A stretch of DNA of 16,548 bases, from positions 1 through 16,548 of the forward strand of contig CAYONG010000320.1 of NCBI GenBank assembly GCA_964405235.1. Direction: 5' to 3'. Position numbers and translations under genes: made by a program. Below the pieces are notes generated by a model. It was not told the DNA's origin. It did no database searches and was given only the letters and a program-made list of their open reading frames with translations. This stretch comes from WS-11 sp964405235 (lineage in GTDB: Bacteria > Eisenbacteria > RBG-16-71-46). Of the stretch, positions 5,523 to 13,486 are shown in pieces (positions within the stretch are counted from its first letter, which is position 1; the number at the start of each line of letters is the position of its first letter).

Positions 5523-6119
5523 ATGTCCGTCTCCGCCCGCACGCTCACGCTCGCCGACCTCGCGCTGCCGCGCGCCGGTGTGCTCACGAATGTCGGATTG
5601 ATCATCGGCGCGAGCCTGGTCACGGCGCTTGCCGCCCAGATCGCGCTCCCGGTGCCCTGGTCGCCGGTTCCGATCACCGGGCAAACCTTCGCCGTGGCCC
5701 TCTCGGGCGCCGTGCTCGGCGCGCGCAGAGCGTTCCTCGCGCAGGTGCTCTATCTCGGTGAAGGAGCGCTCGGCCTGCCGGTGTTTGCGGCAGGGGGCGC
5801 CGGTGCGGCGATCCTGGCCGGTCCTACCGCCGGCTACCTGCTCGCTTTCCCGCTCGCCGCGGCACTCACCGGCGCGCTGGCGCAGCGCGGCTGGGACCGG
5901 CGCTTCGCAAGCATGCTTCCTGCGATGCTGCTCGGCAGCGTGCCGGTCTTCGCGCTGGGTCTCGCGCAGCTCGCGCGGTTCATCCCGGCCGATCAGGTGC
6001 TCGGGGCAGGCCTCTTCCCCTTCCTCCCGGGCGATCTCATCAAGGCGACGCTCGCGGCGCTGGCGTTCCCGGCCGCGTGGCGCTGGGCCCGGTCCCGTGG
6101 GGGTGCATCGGGCACGTGA
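5523..6119 (+). CDS. bioY: BioY biotin transporter substrate-binding membrane subunit
   Basis: 198 residues, the typical size of BioY, the S-component that captures biotin at the membrane. Family marks: IALPVPWSPVPITGQTFAVAL (40-60), GARRAFLAQVLYLGEGALGLPVFA (66-89) and GPTAGYLLAFPLAAALTG (100-117). About six hydrophobic segments can be traced, ending at GDLIKATLAALAF. I chose ATG 5523 because the conserved part begins soon after; GTG 5481 would add 14 residues of no interest. Neither has a strong ribosome binding site. The energising EcfA and EcfT subunits are not here, so BioY either works alone, as has been reported for some, or shares a remote ECF module. Its stop overlaps the next start (GTGA), making it the first gene of an acyl-CoA operon, which suggests that biotin-dependent carboxylation belongs to the same pathway. 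Confidence 0.9.
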   Translation: MSVSARTLTLADLALPRAGVLTNVGLIIGASLVTALAAQIALPVPWSPVPITGQTFAVALSGAVLGARRAFLAQVLYLGEGALGLPVFAAGGAGAAILAGPTAGYLLAFPLAAALTGALAQRGWDRRFASMLPAMLLGSVPVFALGLAQLARFIPADQVLGAGLFPFLPGDLIKATLAALAFPAAWRWARSRGGASGT

Positions 6120-6976
6120 CCATCGCCAACGTCGCGGTCCTGGGCGCCGGCATCATGGGCCGGGGCATCGCCTACGTCTCGGCGATCGGGGGATTCCGCA
6201 CCATCCTTCAGGACACGAACGGTCCCTCGGTCGACAAGGCCGGCGCCGAGATCTCGGCGTTGCTCGAGAAGGGCGTCGCGACCGGCAAGGTCAAGGGCGA
6301 GGATGCCGCCTCCGCCCACAAGCGGCTTTCGACCTGCCGGCGGCTGGAGGACGCGGTCACCGGTGCCGATCTGGTGATCGAGGCGGTGCCCGAGGACATC
6401 ACCATCAAGGTCGAGCTGTTTGGTGCGCTCGACAAGCTCGCGCCCGCCCATGCCATCCTCGCCTCCAACACGTCTTCGCTCTCGATCACCGAGATGGCCG
6501 CGGCGACCGGACGGCCGACAAAGGTGGTCGGCATGCACTTCTTCAACCCGGTCCACCGCATGCGCCTGCTCGAGGTCGTGCGCGCGCTCGAGACCGATGA
6601 GGAAACCCTCGCCGCGGCCGCGATGGTTGGCGAGCGAATGGGCAAGGAGTGCGTCGTGGTGCGTGAGTCGCCGGGCTTCGTCACCAGCCGCATCAACGCG
6701 ATGATCGGCAACGAGGCCTTCTACATGCTGCAGGAGGGGGTGGCGCGCGCCACCGACATCGACCGGGCACTCAAGCTGGGCCTGAATCACCCGATGGGGC
6801 CGTTCGAGCTGGTGGACCTGGTCGGCCTCGACACGCGGCTGGCGATCCTGCGCTTCCTGCATCGCACGCTCGGCGAAAAGTTCCGGCCCTGCCCGCTGAT
6901 CGAGCAGTACGTCGCGGCAGGAAGGCTGGGGCGCAAGTCGGGCCGGGGCGTCTTCGAATACCCGGCGGAATCATGA
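6116..6976 (+). CDS. 3-hydroxyacyl-CoA (3-hydroxybutyryl-CoA) dehydrogenase
   Basis: 286 residues, the length of the stand-alone Hbd/PaaH enzyme that oxidises L-3-hydroxyacyl-CoA to 3-ketoacyl-CoA with NAD(P). The NAD-binding Rossmann motif GAGIMG is at residues 10-15, with acidic DTNG at strand 2. Catalytic Ser120 lies in NTSSLSI, and the His141-Glu153 pair in GMHFFNPVHRMRLLEVV. The C-terminal dimer domain runs from SPGFVTSRINAMIGNEA (185) to GRKSGRGVFEYP. Start GTG 6116 overlaps the bioY stop by 4 bases and places the Rossmann strand at the usual distance; the longer frame from 6077 would add 13 residues not seen in the family. Its stop overlaps the ATG of the DinB gene. With the thiolase at the operon end it forms two consecutive steps of beta-oxidation or of butyrate/acetoacetyl-CoA metabolism. 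Confidence 0.93.
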   Translation: MTIANVAVLGAGIMGRGIAYVSAIGGFRTILQDTNGPSVDKAGAEISALLEKGVATGKVKGEDAASAHKRLSTCRRLEDAVTGADLVIEAVPEDITIKVELFGALDKLAPAHAILASNTSSLSITEMAAATGRPTKVVGMHFFNPVHRMRLLEVVRALETDEETLAAAAMVGERMGKECVVVRESPGFVTSRINAMIGNEAFYMLQEGVARATDIDRALKLGLNHPMGPFELVDLVGLDTRLAILRFLHRTLGEKFRPCPLIEQYVAAGRLGRKSGRGVFEYPAES

Positions 6977-7740
6977 CGCCGGCTGCGGGCAAGGGCCCGC
7001 GCGGAAAGTCGAAGGGGAAGCGCCGGGGAGGCGGGCGCGCGACCGCCAAGCGGCGGGCCCGGGCACGGGTACGGGCGTCGCGCCCGAAACAGAAGCCGAA
7101 GCGCACGCCCAAGCCGCGCTCACGCGCGCGTCGGTCTGCGGTCGCACAGAAGGCCAAGCCCGCCGCCCGCGCCGCCCGCAAGACCCGTCCCCGGCTCAAG
7201 GTGGTCGTCCGTAAGAAGCGGAGGGCCACGCGCGCGACGCCGCCCCCGGCCTTTCCGCAGACCGCCGGGGCCCCGGTCCGGAGCCAGTTGATGTTCCGGA
7301 TGGTGAAGGCGCGCGCCTCGGTGCTGGCCGCGGTCCAGGGGATGAGCGCTGCCACCGCCGAGCGGGCGCTCGGCGAAGGCAAGTGGACCGTCCGCGAGAC
7401 CATCCTCCACCTGGTCACGCGCGACCGCGTGCGGCTGCGCGAGATGGAAGCGGCGCTGCGCGGCATCCGGCCCTCGTGGGACGGCGCGGACCCATTGCGG
7501 CAGGCGCAGGTGAACGAGGAGGATCTCGCGCCGCTGCGCGCCCTGTCGTGGGAGGATGCGCTCAAGCTGGTCCTCACGACGCGGCAGGATCTGATGGAGG
7601 CGCTCGAGAGCATCCCCGAGGAGCCGTCCGAAGTCTGGGGCGAGGAGCATCCGCTGGGCTGGATGTTCCAGCGGCTCCCCGCTCACGATCTGCACCACGC
7701 GGATATCATCAAGCGCTGGCGCACCGAGCACGGCGCCTAG
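6973..7740 (+). CDS. DinB-like four-helix protein with histone H1-like N-terminal tail
   Basis: 255 residues in two parts. Residues 1 to about 95 are Lys/Arg/Ala/Pro-rich with almost no acidic residue (for example AAKPAARAARKTRP-type runs), like the tail of histone H1 or AlgP-type proteins. From about 101 follows a DinB/DfsB-type domain: MFRMVKARASVLAAVQGM, KWTVRETILHLVTRDRVRLREM and LPAHDLHHADIIKRW. His146 and the His238-x3-His242 pair form the metal triad of this superfamily, whose members include thiol-dependent transferases and many proteins of unknown role. It is translationally coupled to the dehydrogenase before it (ATGA). The basic tail should bind nucleic acid or polyanions; a start lacking the tail would need a ribosome binding site near residue 100, where none stands out. 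A second such tail occurs two genes downstream. Confidence 0.82.
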   Translation: MTPAAGKGPRGKSKGKRRGGGRATAKRRARARVRASRPKQKPKRTPKPRSRARRSAVAQKAKPAARAARKTRPRLKVVVRKKRRATRATPPPAFPQTAGAPVRSQLMFRMVKARASVLAAVQGMSAATAERALGEGKWTVRETILHLVTRDRVRLREMEAALRGIRPSWDGADPLRQAQVNEEDLAPLRALSWEDALKLVLTTRQDLMEALESIPEEPSEVWGEEHPLGWMFQRLPAHDLHHADIIKRWRTEHGA

Positions 7741-7810
7741 GAACGTCCCGACGAGTTGAGGACCATGCGCCCCTCTCGGGCGCCGCAACGGACTTTTGGA
7801 GGTTCCCGCC

Positions 7811-9274
7811 ATGACCGACACGCTGGCGCCGGTGAAGCCGGCCAGGCTCATCATCAACGGCGAGGCGGTGGATGCCGCCTCGGGCCAGACCTTCACCACC
7901 ATGAACCCCGCCACCGAGGAGCCGATCTGCGCCGTGGCCGAGGCGGGCGTGGAGGACGTCGATCGCGCGGTCCAGGCGGCGCGCGCGGCGTTCGACGGCG
8001 GTCCGTGGCCGAAGATGAAGCCGGCCGAGCGCCAGCGGATCCTCTGGAAGCTTGGTGACCTGATCCTCGCCCACGGCGACGAGCTGGGGCGGCTGGAGAC
8101 GCTCGACAACGGCAAGCCGATCTTCGAGGCGCGCCAGATCGACGTGCCGAGCGTGGCCGGTTGCTTCCACTACTTCTCGGGATGGGCCACCAAGCTGACC
8201 GGCGAGACCGTGCCGGTGAATCCCGCCTACTTCACCTACACGCTGCGCGAGCCGCTCGGGGTGGTGGGGGCCATCATCCCGTGGAACTTCCCGATGAACA
8301 TGGTGGGATGGAAGTGCGCGCCGGCGCTGGCGGCGGGGAACACGGTGGTCCTGAAGCCGGCGTTGGAAACGCCGCTCACCGCCGTGCGCATCGGCGAGCT
8401 GGCTCTCGAGGCGGGGCTGCCGCCCGGAGTGCTCAACATCGTGCCGGGACGCGGCTCGGTGGCGGGCGAGGCGTTGGTGAGGCACCCGCTGGTGGACAAG
8501 ATCAGCTTCACCGGCTCGACCGAGGTGGGGCAGCGCATCATGCGTGAAGCCGCCGGCACGGTGAAGAAGCTCACGCTCGAGCTGGGCGGCAAGTCCCCCA
8601 ACATCGTGTTCGCCGACGCCGACCTCGAGTCCGCGGTGCGAGGTGCCAGCACCGGCATCTTCTACGGCAAGGGCGAGGTGTGCGCCGCCGGCTCGCGCCT
8701 GCTGGTCGAAAAGAGCATCCACGCCGAGTTCGTGGCAAAGCTCGTCGAGCGCGCAAAGAAGCTGGTGCCGGGCGATCCGCTCGATCCCAAGACGCGCCTG
8801 GGATCGCTGGTCAACGAGAAGCAGATGAGGACCGTGCTCGGCTACATCGAGACCGGCGTGAAGGAAGGCGCCCGCATCGTCGCGGGCGGCCAGCGCCAGC
8901 CGGTCAACGGCAAGGGCTGGTTCGTGCAGGCGACGGTGCTGGACGGCGTGGACAACCGCATGAAGGTGGCGCAGGAGGAGATCTTCGGCCCGGTGCTCGC
9001 GATCATCCCCTTCGACGATGCCGAAGACGCGGTGCGGATGGCCAACGACAGTCCCTTCGGGCTCGCCGCCGGCGTGTGGACGCGCGACGCGAAGAAGGCG
9101 CACGCGGTCGCCCGCCGACTGCGCGCGGGCACGGTGTGGATCAACATGTACAACTTCTATGACCCCGCGATGCCGTTCGGAGGAACCAAGGCCTCGGGAT
9201 TCGGCCGCGACCTCGGCGAGGAGTGCCTGCTCGGCTACACGCAGGTCAAGAGCGTCTGGATGAATCTCGAGTAG
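7811..9274 (+). CDS. NAD(P)-dependent aldehyde dehydrogenase
   Basis: 487 residues, normal for the ALDH superfamily; it oxidises an aldehyde to its acid in the cytoplasm. Key sites: oxyanion Asn159 in IIPWNFPM, cofactor Lys182 in VVLKPALETP, glycine motif FTGSTEVG (233-240), general base Glu257 in LELGGKSPN, nucleophile Cys291 in GKGEVCAAGSR, and PFGGTKASGFGRDLG near the end. The residue two before the Cys is Glu where Gln is usual, and the second Cys often seen after it is Ala. It resembles the betaine/phenylacetaldehyde group, but the substrate cannot be told. Start ATG 7811 has TGGAGG about 9 bases upstream; the 70-base gap before it is the only sizeable gap inside this operon. In context it may supply acids from terpene- or amine-derived aldehydes to the CoA enzymes. 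Confidence 0.94.
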   Translation: MTDTLAPVKPARLIINGEAVDAASGQTFTTMNPATEEPICAVAEAGVEDVDRAVQAARAAFDGGPWPKMKPAERQRILWKLGDLILAHGDELGRLETLDNGKPIFEARQIDVPSVAGCFHYFSGWATKLTGETVPVNPAYFTYTLREPLGVVGAIIPWNFPMNMVGWKCAPALAAGNTVVLKPALETPLTAVRIGELALEAGLPPGVLNIVPGRGSVAGEALVRHPLVDKISFTGSTEVGQRIMREAAGTVKKLTLELGGKSPNIVFADADLESAVRGASTGIFYGKGEVCAAGSRLLVEKSIHAEFVAKLVERAKKLVPGDPLDPKTRLGSLVNEKQMRTVLGYIETGVKEGARIVAGGQRQPVNGKGWFVQATVLDGVDNRMKVAQEEIFGPVLAIIPFDDAEDAVRMANDSPFGLAAGVWTRDAKKAHAVARRLRAGTVWINMYNFYDPAMPFGGTKASGFGRDLGEECLLGYTQVKSVWMNLE

Positions 9275-9282
9275 GAGTCATG

Positions 9283-10419
9283 ATGGATCGCCTCGAATAC
9301 GTCATCATCTTCACCGGCGACATGGCCGGCATGCGGCGTTTCTACCAGGACGGTCTCGGTCTCGCCGCCAGCGAACACTCGCCCGAGTGGGTCGAGTTCG
9401 ACACCTCGGGTGCGACGCTGGCGCTTCACGCCATGCCAGACCCCGACAAGCGGGGCGTCCAGCTGCGCTTCGCCACCGGCGACATCGAGGCCCGCGTCAA
9501 GGAGCTCTCGGGCCGCGGCGCGAGGTTCGACCCGCCGGGGATCGAGCGGTTCCCCTGGGGGAGGCTCGCCTATCTCTGGGATCCCGAGGGCAACCACCTG
9601 ACGCTGCGGGAGTCGTCCGCGCCGCACGTTCCCGGCACGGGGCCCGGTCTCTCGGCGGTGATCAACTGTCGCGACATGGAGGCGCAGAAGCGTTACTACC
9701 GCGAAACCCTCGGATTCCCCGCCACACTCGAATCGTCCTGGTGGGTCCAGCTCGTCGCCGGGGATGCCGGGCTGGGACTGCATCCGTGCACCGGGGGAGC
9801 CGCCCGGACCGAGAGTCATCACGACCGCGGCATCACCATCGGTCTCGCGGTGACGGATCTGGTCGCATGGCACGGGGAGAGCGCGTCGCGCGGGATCGCG
9901 TTCACCGCGCCGCCGGCCGACCGGGGCTTCGGCATCATGGCCGATGCGTCGGACCCGGACGGCAACCCCGTGACGTTCCGTGAAACACCCGAGCCCGAGA
10001 CGTTGGAGGAGCAACTCGCCGAGCCGTTCGAGGACGAGGCGGTCCCACGCCGGGTGGCGATCAGGAAGACGGTCAAGAAGCGGGTCAAGGCGACGAGCCG
10101 CGTGGCGACCCGTCCCCAGTACCGGGCTGCGAAGCCGGCAGCGAGGAAGCGCCGTCGCGTGACCAAGCCGCTCGCGCGCGTGGCCTCGACACGAGGCACC
10201 GGTCCGGCGGGTACCCGGAAGAAGCCCAAACGCAAGCACGATCCCAAGCGCGCCGGCACCAAGCCCGCGACCGGACGGAGGAAGAAGGCGGAGCGGCGCA
10301 CGTTCAAGTCGCAGAAGCAGGCGATCGCCAGCGCGAGCAGGCGAAAGCCGGTCAAGCGCGCGAGCCGGGCGCGGCCGAAGAAGCGCGTGGTCGCGCGCCG
10401 CGGGAGTGCGAAGCGGTGA
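9283..10419 (+). CDS. Double VOC (glyoxalase-fold) protein with histone H1-like C-terminal tail
   Basis: 378 residues. Two VOC modules can be followed: residues 1 to about 113 (RLEYVIIFTGDMAGMRRFYQ to WDPEGNHLTLRE) and about 122-233 (LSAVINCRDMEAQKRYYRETLGF to SDPDGNPVTFRE). The His usually found on the first strand of metal-using VOC enzymes is Tyr or Ala here, so full metal sites are doubtful. An acidic linker (about 236-255, ETLEEQLAEPFEDEA) leads into residues 256-378, which are Lys/Arg/Ala-rich and lack structure, like the DinB tail upstream. I chose ATG 9283 of the ATGATG pair because it lies 5 bases after GGAG; 9280 is too close. It begins 8 bases after the aldehyde dehydrogenase, and its stop overlaps the thiolase start. 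Function unknown; resistance, dioxygenase or binding roles are all possible. Confidence 0.82.
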   Translation: MDRLEYVIIFTGDMAGMRRFYQDGLGLAASEHSPEWVEFDTSGATLALHAMPDPDKRGVQLRFATGDIEARVKELSGRGARFDPPGIERFPWGRLAYLWDPEGNHLTLRESSAPHVPGTGPGLSAVINCRDMEAQKRYYRETLGFPATLESSWWVQLVAGDAGLGLHPCTGGAARTESHHDRGITIGLAVTDLVAWHGESASRGIAFTAPPADRGFGIMADASDPDGNPVTFRETPEPETLEEQLAEPFEDEAVPRRVAIRKTVKKRVKATSRVATRPQYRAAKPAARKRRRVTKPLARVASTRGTGPAGTRKKPKRKHDPKRAGTKPATGRRKKAERRTFKSQKQAIASASRRKPVKRASRARPKKRVVARRGSAKR

Positions 10420-11600
10420 GCGCGCCGCGCGTCGTGCTCGCGGGCGGCGTGCGCACGCCGATCGGCAAGTTCGGCGGGGCGCTCGCGGGCTCGTCGGCCG
10501 CCGCGCTGGGAGGCATCGCGGCCCGAGCGGCGATCGAGCGCTCGGGGGTGCCGGCGATGGCGGTGGACGAGGCGATCGTCGGCCACGCCCGTATGGCCGG
10601 CAACGGGACCAACCTCGCACGCCAGATCGTGCGCCGCGCCGAGCTCGGCGACCAGGTCCCCGCGTTCACCATCCACAAGGCATGCGCCTCGGGATTGCAG
10701 GCGATCGTGAGTGGCGCACAGAGTGTGCGGCTCGGCGACAGCGCGGTGGTGCTCGCCGCGGGCGTCGAGCACATGTCGAGCGTCCCGTTCCTCGCCCTCG
10801 ACATGCGCTGGGGCAAAAAGCTCGGCGACGTGGCGCTGGTGGACGCCATGTACCGCGATGGCTACCTGTGCCCGCTGTGCAACCAGTTGATGGGGGAGAC
10901 CAGCGAGACGCTGGCCACCGAGTACAAGGTCCCGCGCGAGGAGCAGGACGCTTACGCCATGGCGAGCCATCAGCGCGCGGCAAAGGCATGGGACGATGGA
11001 CACTTCGCACGCGAGGTGGTGCCGGTCACGGTGGGCGAGGGAAAGCGCGCCGTGACGGTGACCCGGGACGAGCACATCCGCGCCGACACATCGCTCGAGG
11101 AGCTGGCGAAGCTCAGGCCGGTGTTCAAGAAGGACGGCACCGTCACGGCGGGCAACGCCTCGGCCATCACCGACGGTGCGGCCGCCATTCTGGTGCTCTC
11201 CGAAGAGGCGGCTCAGAAGCACGGGGTCACGCCGCAGGCGGTGTTGCTCGGCTATGTCTCGGTGGCCATGGATCCCGCCCGCATGGGTATCGCTCCGGTG
11301 CCCGCAGTGCGCCGGCTGCTCGAGCGTCACCAGCTCACGCTCGACCAGATCGACCGGATCGAATTGAACGAGGCGTTCGCTTCGCAGGTGCTGTCATGCG
11401 ACCGGATTCTGCGCTTCGACCGCGAGCGCCTGAACGTGAACGGCGGCGGCATCGCGCTCGGCCACCCGACCGGCTGCAGCGGCACGCGCATCATGGTGAC
11501 GCTGCTGAACGAGCTGGAGCGCTCGAAAGGCCGCTACGGCATTGCGACCCTGTGCGTCAGCGGCGGGCAGGGCATGGCGGTGCTGGTGGAGCGGGTGTAG
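10416..11600 (+). CDS. Thiolase (acetyl-CoA C-acyltransferase)
   Basis: 394 residues, standard for a thiolase that splits 3-ketoacyl-CoA with CoA or condenses two acetyl-CoA. It opens with VVLAGGVRTPIGKFGGAL. Nucleophile Cys90 is in HKACASGLQAI, the NEAFA motif is near residue 325, His350 is in NGGGIALGHPTGCSG, and second acid/base Cys380 in CVSGGQGMA. The usual GASG and C-x-GGG signatures read GCSG and CVSGG, small departures. GTG 10416 overlaps the stop of the VOC gene (GTGA). It is the last gene of the operon and is followed by a strong inverted repeat. Together with the 3-hydroxyacyl-CoA dehydrogenase it completes the end of a beta-oxidation spiral. A biosynthetic acetoacetyl-CoA role is equally possible. 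Confidence 0.94.
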   Translation: MSAPRVVLAGGVRTPIGKFGGALAGSSAAALGGIAARAAIERSGVPAMAVDEAIVGHARMAGNGTNLARQIVRRAELGDQVPAFTIHKACASGLQAIVSGAQSVRLGDSAVVLAAGVEHMSSVPFLALDMRWGKKLGDVALVDAMYRDGYLCPLCNQLMGETSETLATEYKVPREEQDAYAMASHQRAAKAWDDGHFAREVVPVTVGEGKRAVTVTRDEHIRADTSLEELAKLRPVFKKDGTVTAGNASAITDGAAAILVLSEEAAQKHGVTPQAVLLGYVSVAMDPARMGIAPVPAVRRLLERHQLTLDQIDRIELNEAFASQVLSCDRILRFDRERLNVNGGGIALGHPTGCSGTRIMVTLLNELERSKGRYGIATLCVSGGQGMAVLVERV

Positions 11601-11607
11601 CTGCGCT

Positions 11608-11631
11608 CGTCATCGCAGCGCCGCGATGACG
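11608..11631. terminator. Bidirectional terminator between convergent operons
   Basis: CGTCATCGC (11608-11616) and GCGATGACG (11623-11631) are perfect 9-bp inverted repeats with a six-base loop. They lie 8 bases after the thiolase stop and 11 bases before the end of the convergent permease gene, so one hairpin could serve both transcripts. No T-run flanks it on either side. Confidence 0.6.
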
Positions 11632-11641
11632 CGACCAGGGC

Positions 11642-12466
11642 TCACGCCCTGCGCGTGATCAGCGGCCGCACCAGCGCCGCCAGCACCAGCAGCGCCCCGA
11701 ACACGCATACCACGCTGGCCCCCGGCGGTGCGCTCAACCACACCGAGGTCAGCATCCCGAGCGCGCTGGCCAGCGCCGCCACCGTCCAGCCGATCGCAAG
11801 CCGCGGACCGATGCGCTCGGCGAACAGCGCCGCGGTCACGCTCGGGACGATCAGGTAGCTGAACACGACCAGCACACCGCCCAGCTCGACCGACGCGGTG
11901 ACCGTGAGCCCGAACGTGACATAGAAGAGGAAGTCCCAGGCCTTGACGTTGACGCCTGCGGCCTGCGCGGCGACCGGGTCCGCGGAGATGAGCAGCAGCT
12001 TCTTCCGCCACGCGATGTGCAGCGCGCCGATGGCCGCGTAGAGCACGGCGAGGCGCGCCACATCCATGGGCCCGACCGCGAGGAGTTGGCCCACCAGCAC
12101 GTCCCGGATGTGCTCGGCGCCGTGCGGCGCGTTGTTGAGGATCAGCACGGTGGCCGCGGCTGCGACCGCATAGACGATGCCGATGATCGCCTCCTGCGGC
12201 ACCCGGCCTCGCTGTGAGCGGGTGAACGAAAACACCGCCGCTCCGAGCACGGTGAACCCGAGGGCGGCCACATAGGTCGGCGGATCGTGCGGATCGAGGC
12301 CCCAGAGCGTGGCGACCGAGGCCCCCAGCACCGCGAGTTGGGCGAGCGAGAGATCGACGAAGATGACCTCCCGTTCGACCACGTGCAGGCCGAGGTACAC
12401 GTGGATCCCGGCGATGCAGAGCAGCGCCAGGAACGGCCAGAGCAGGAAGGGGAGCTGCTCGATCAT
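11642..12466 (-). CDS. ZnuB/TroC-type metal ABC transporter permease
   Basis: 274 residues with about eight hydrophobic segments, the size and layout of ABC-3 family permeases for zinc or manganese. Family marks: GIHVYLGLHVVEREVIFVDLSLAQLAVLGA (20-49), where ZnuB proteins have the conserved run ending in A-QxAALG, then VSADPVAAQAAGVNVKAWDFLFY-like segment (here LISADPVAAQAAGV, about 158-171) facing the ATPase, and VELGGVLVVFSYLIVPSVTAALFA (about 193-216). ATG 12466 overlaps the stop of the binding-protein gene (ATGA). Histidine in GIHVYLG takes the place of the first-helix residue often seen. The ATP-binding subunit that must power it is absent on both sides within the window: the next gene, past the terminator, is the convergent thiolase. 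Confidence 0.92.
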   Translation of the reverse strand: MIEQLPFLLWPFLALLCIAGIHVYLGLHVVEREVIFVDLSLAQLAVLGASVATLWGLDPHDPPTYVAALGFTVLGAAVFSFTRSQRGRVPQEAIIGIVYAVAAAATVLILNNAPHGAEHIRDVLVGQLLAVGPMDVARLAVLYAAIGALHIAWRKKLLLISADPVAAQAAGVNVKAWDFLFYVTFGLTVTASVELGGVLVVFSYLIVPSVTAALFAERIGPRLAIGWTVAALASALGMLTSVWLSAPPGASVVCVFGALLVLAALVRPLITRRA

Positions 12467-13467
12467 GGCCGGCCTTCGCCCTTGAGCGCGAGGCCGATCG
12501 CGGCGAACAGCCGGTCGAACAAGTCGAAATAGGTGCGGATGGTCGGCTCATCCCCGACCGACGTGGGCAGGATGACCAGCGGCACACCGGTCTGCTCCGA
12601 GATCTTGCGCGGCAGGCGAGGGTCGAAGAAGTCCTCCATGACGAGCAGCGCAACGTCCCGCCGCTTCATGCGCGTGATGAGGTTCTGCACGTGGTTGGGC
12701 GACGGCGGGATGCCCGGCCGGGGTTCCACGAAATCCACCACCTCGAGGTCGAACGCGCGGGCGAAATAGGACCACGACCGGTGGTAGGTGACGATCTTCC
12801 TCCCGCTCAGTCCGAGGGAGCGGGCCTCGCTCTTCCAGCGCGCGACCGCGACGCCGAGTCGCTGCTCGAAGTCGGCGCAGCGCCGCTCGAAGAGCGCGGC
12901 GTCGCCCGGCGAGACCCGGGTGAGTCCATCGCGAATCGCCCGCGCGATCGGCGCCCCGTTCGCCGGATCGAGCCAGTAGTGGGGATTGCCGTACGGGTGG
13001 ACGTCGCCCTGCGACCGGCTCACGCTCTGGGGGACCTCGATCACCTGCACTTTGGCCGAGGCGTCCACGAACCCCGGCGCCCCCGGCAGGATGCGCGGGT
13101 TGCGCGACCCATTGAGCAGGCCGGGCGCCCACCCGACCTCGAGTTCGCGGCCCACCTCGACGAACAGGGTCGCGTGCTTGAGCTGCACCATGTAGGAGGG
13201 CTTGGCGTCCACGAAGTGCGGGTCCTGGTAACCCTTGCACAGCGCGGTCACCTGCACCCGATCACCGCCCACCTCGCGCGCGATCGCCGCCAGGTCCTCG
13301 GTGGTGGTGACCACCTGCAGCGGCTGGGAGTCCGCGAGGGCGGGACGGATCAATGCGGCGTTCGTGTTGTAGAGGAGCGTGGCCCCGAAGGCGATCGCGC
13401 TGCCGATGGCGAAGCCGCGGGCGACGCGGGTGAGGCTTCGGGAGATATGCTGCATCGTTGATTTCAT
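12463..13467 (-). CDS. ZnuA/TroA-type metal-binding protein of an ABC transporter
   Basis: 334 residues, periplasmic cluster 9 binding protein for zinc or manganese. A signal peptide of about 45 residues ends at ALADS. Metal ligands can be matched to the family: His84 in QDPHFVDAKPS, His163 in GNPHYWLDP, His229 in VTYHRSWSYF, and an acidic residue near 278-282 in VMEDFFDPR. The flexible His-rich loop of many ZnuA proteins is missing, so the metal cannot be named with certainty. I chose ATG 13467, preceded by GGAGTGATC; the frame is open to 13578, but that part overlaps the end of the barrel gene and does not look like a signal peptide. It lies 19 bases after the barrel gene and overlaps the permease by 4 bases. 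Regulation by Zur is expected, but I see no clear Zur box. Confidence 0.92.
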   Translation of the reverse strand: MKSTMQHISRSLTRVARGFAIGSAIAFGATLLYNTNAALIRPALADSQPLQVVTTTEDLAAIAREVGGDRVQVTALCKGYQDPHFVDAKPSYMVQLKHATLFVEVGRELEVGWAPGLLNGSRNPRILPGAPGFVDASAKVQVIEVPQSVSRSQGDVHPYGNPHYWLDPANGAPIARAIRDGLTRVSPGDAALFERRCADFEQRLGVAVARWKSEARSLGLSGRKIVTYHRSWSYFARAFDLEVVDFVEPRPGIPPSPNHVQNLITRMKRRDVALLVMEDFFDPRLPRKISEQTGVPLVILPTSVGDEPTIRTYFDLFDRLFAAIGLALKGEGRP

Positions 13468-13486
13468 GATCACTCCGTGAACGCGC

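Noticed and set aside
7709..9103. Open frame of 464 codons on the minus strand opposite the aldehyde dehydrogenase
   Set aside because: His/Arg/Ala-rich shadow sequence; the plus strand has all catalytic residues of the enzyme.
9235..10620. Open frame of 461 codons on the minus strand across the VOC and thiolase genes
   Set aside because: It crosses two well-supported plus-strand genes, has low-complexity Arg/Pro/Ala composition and no ribosome binding site.
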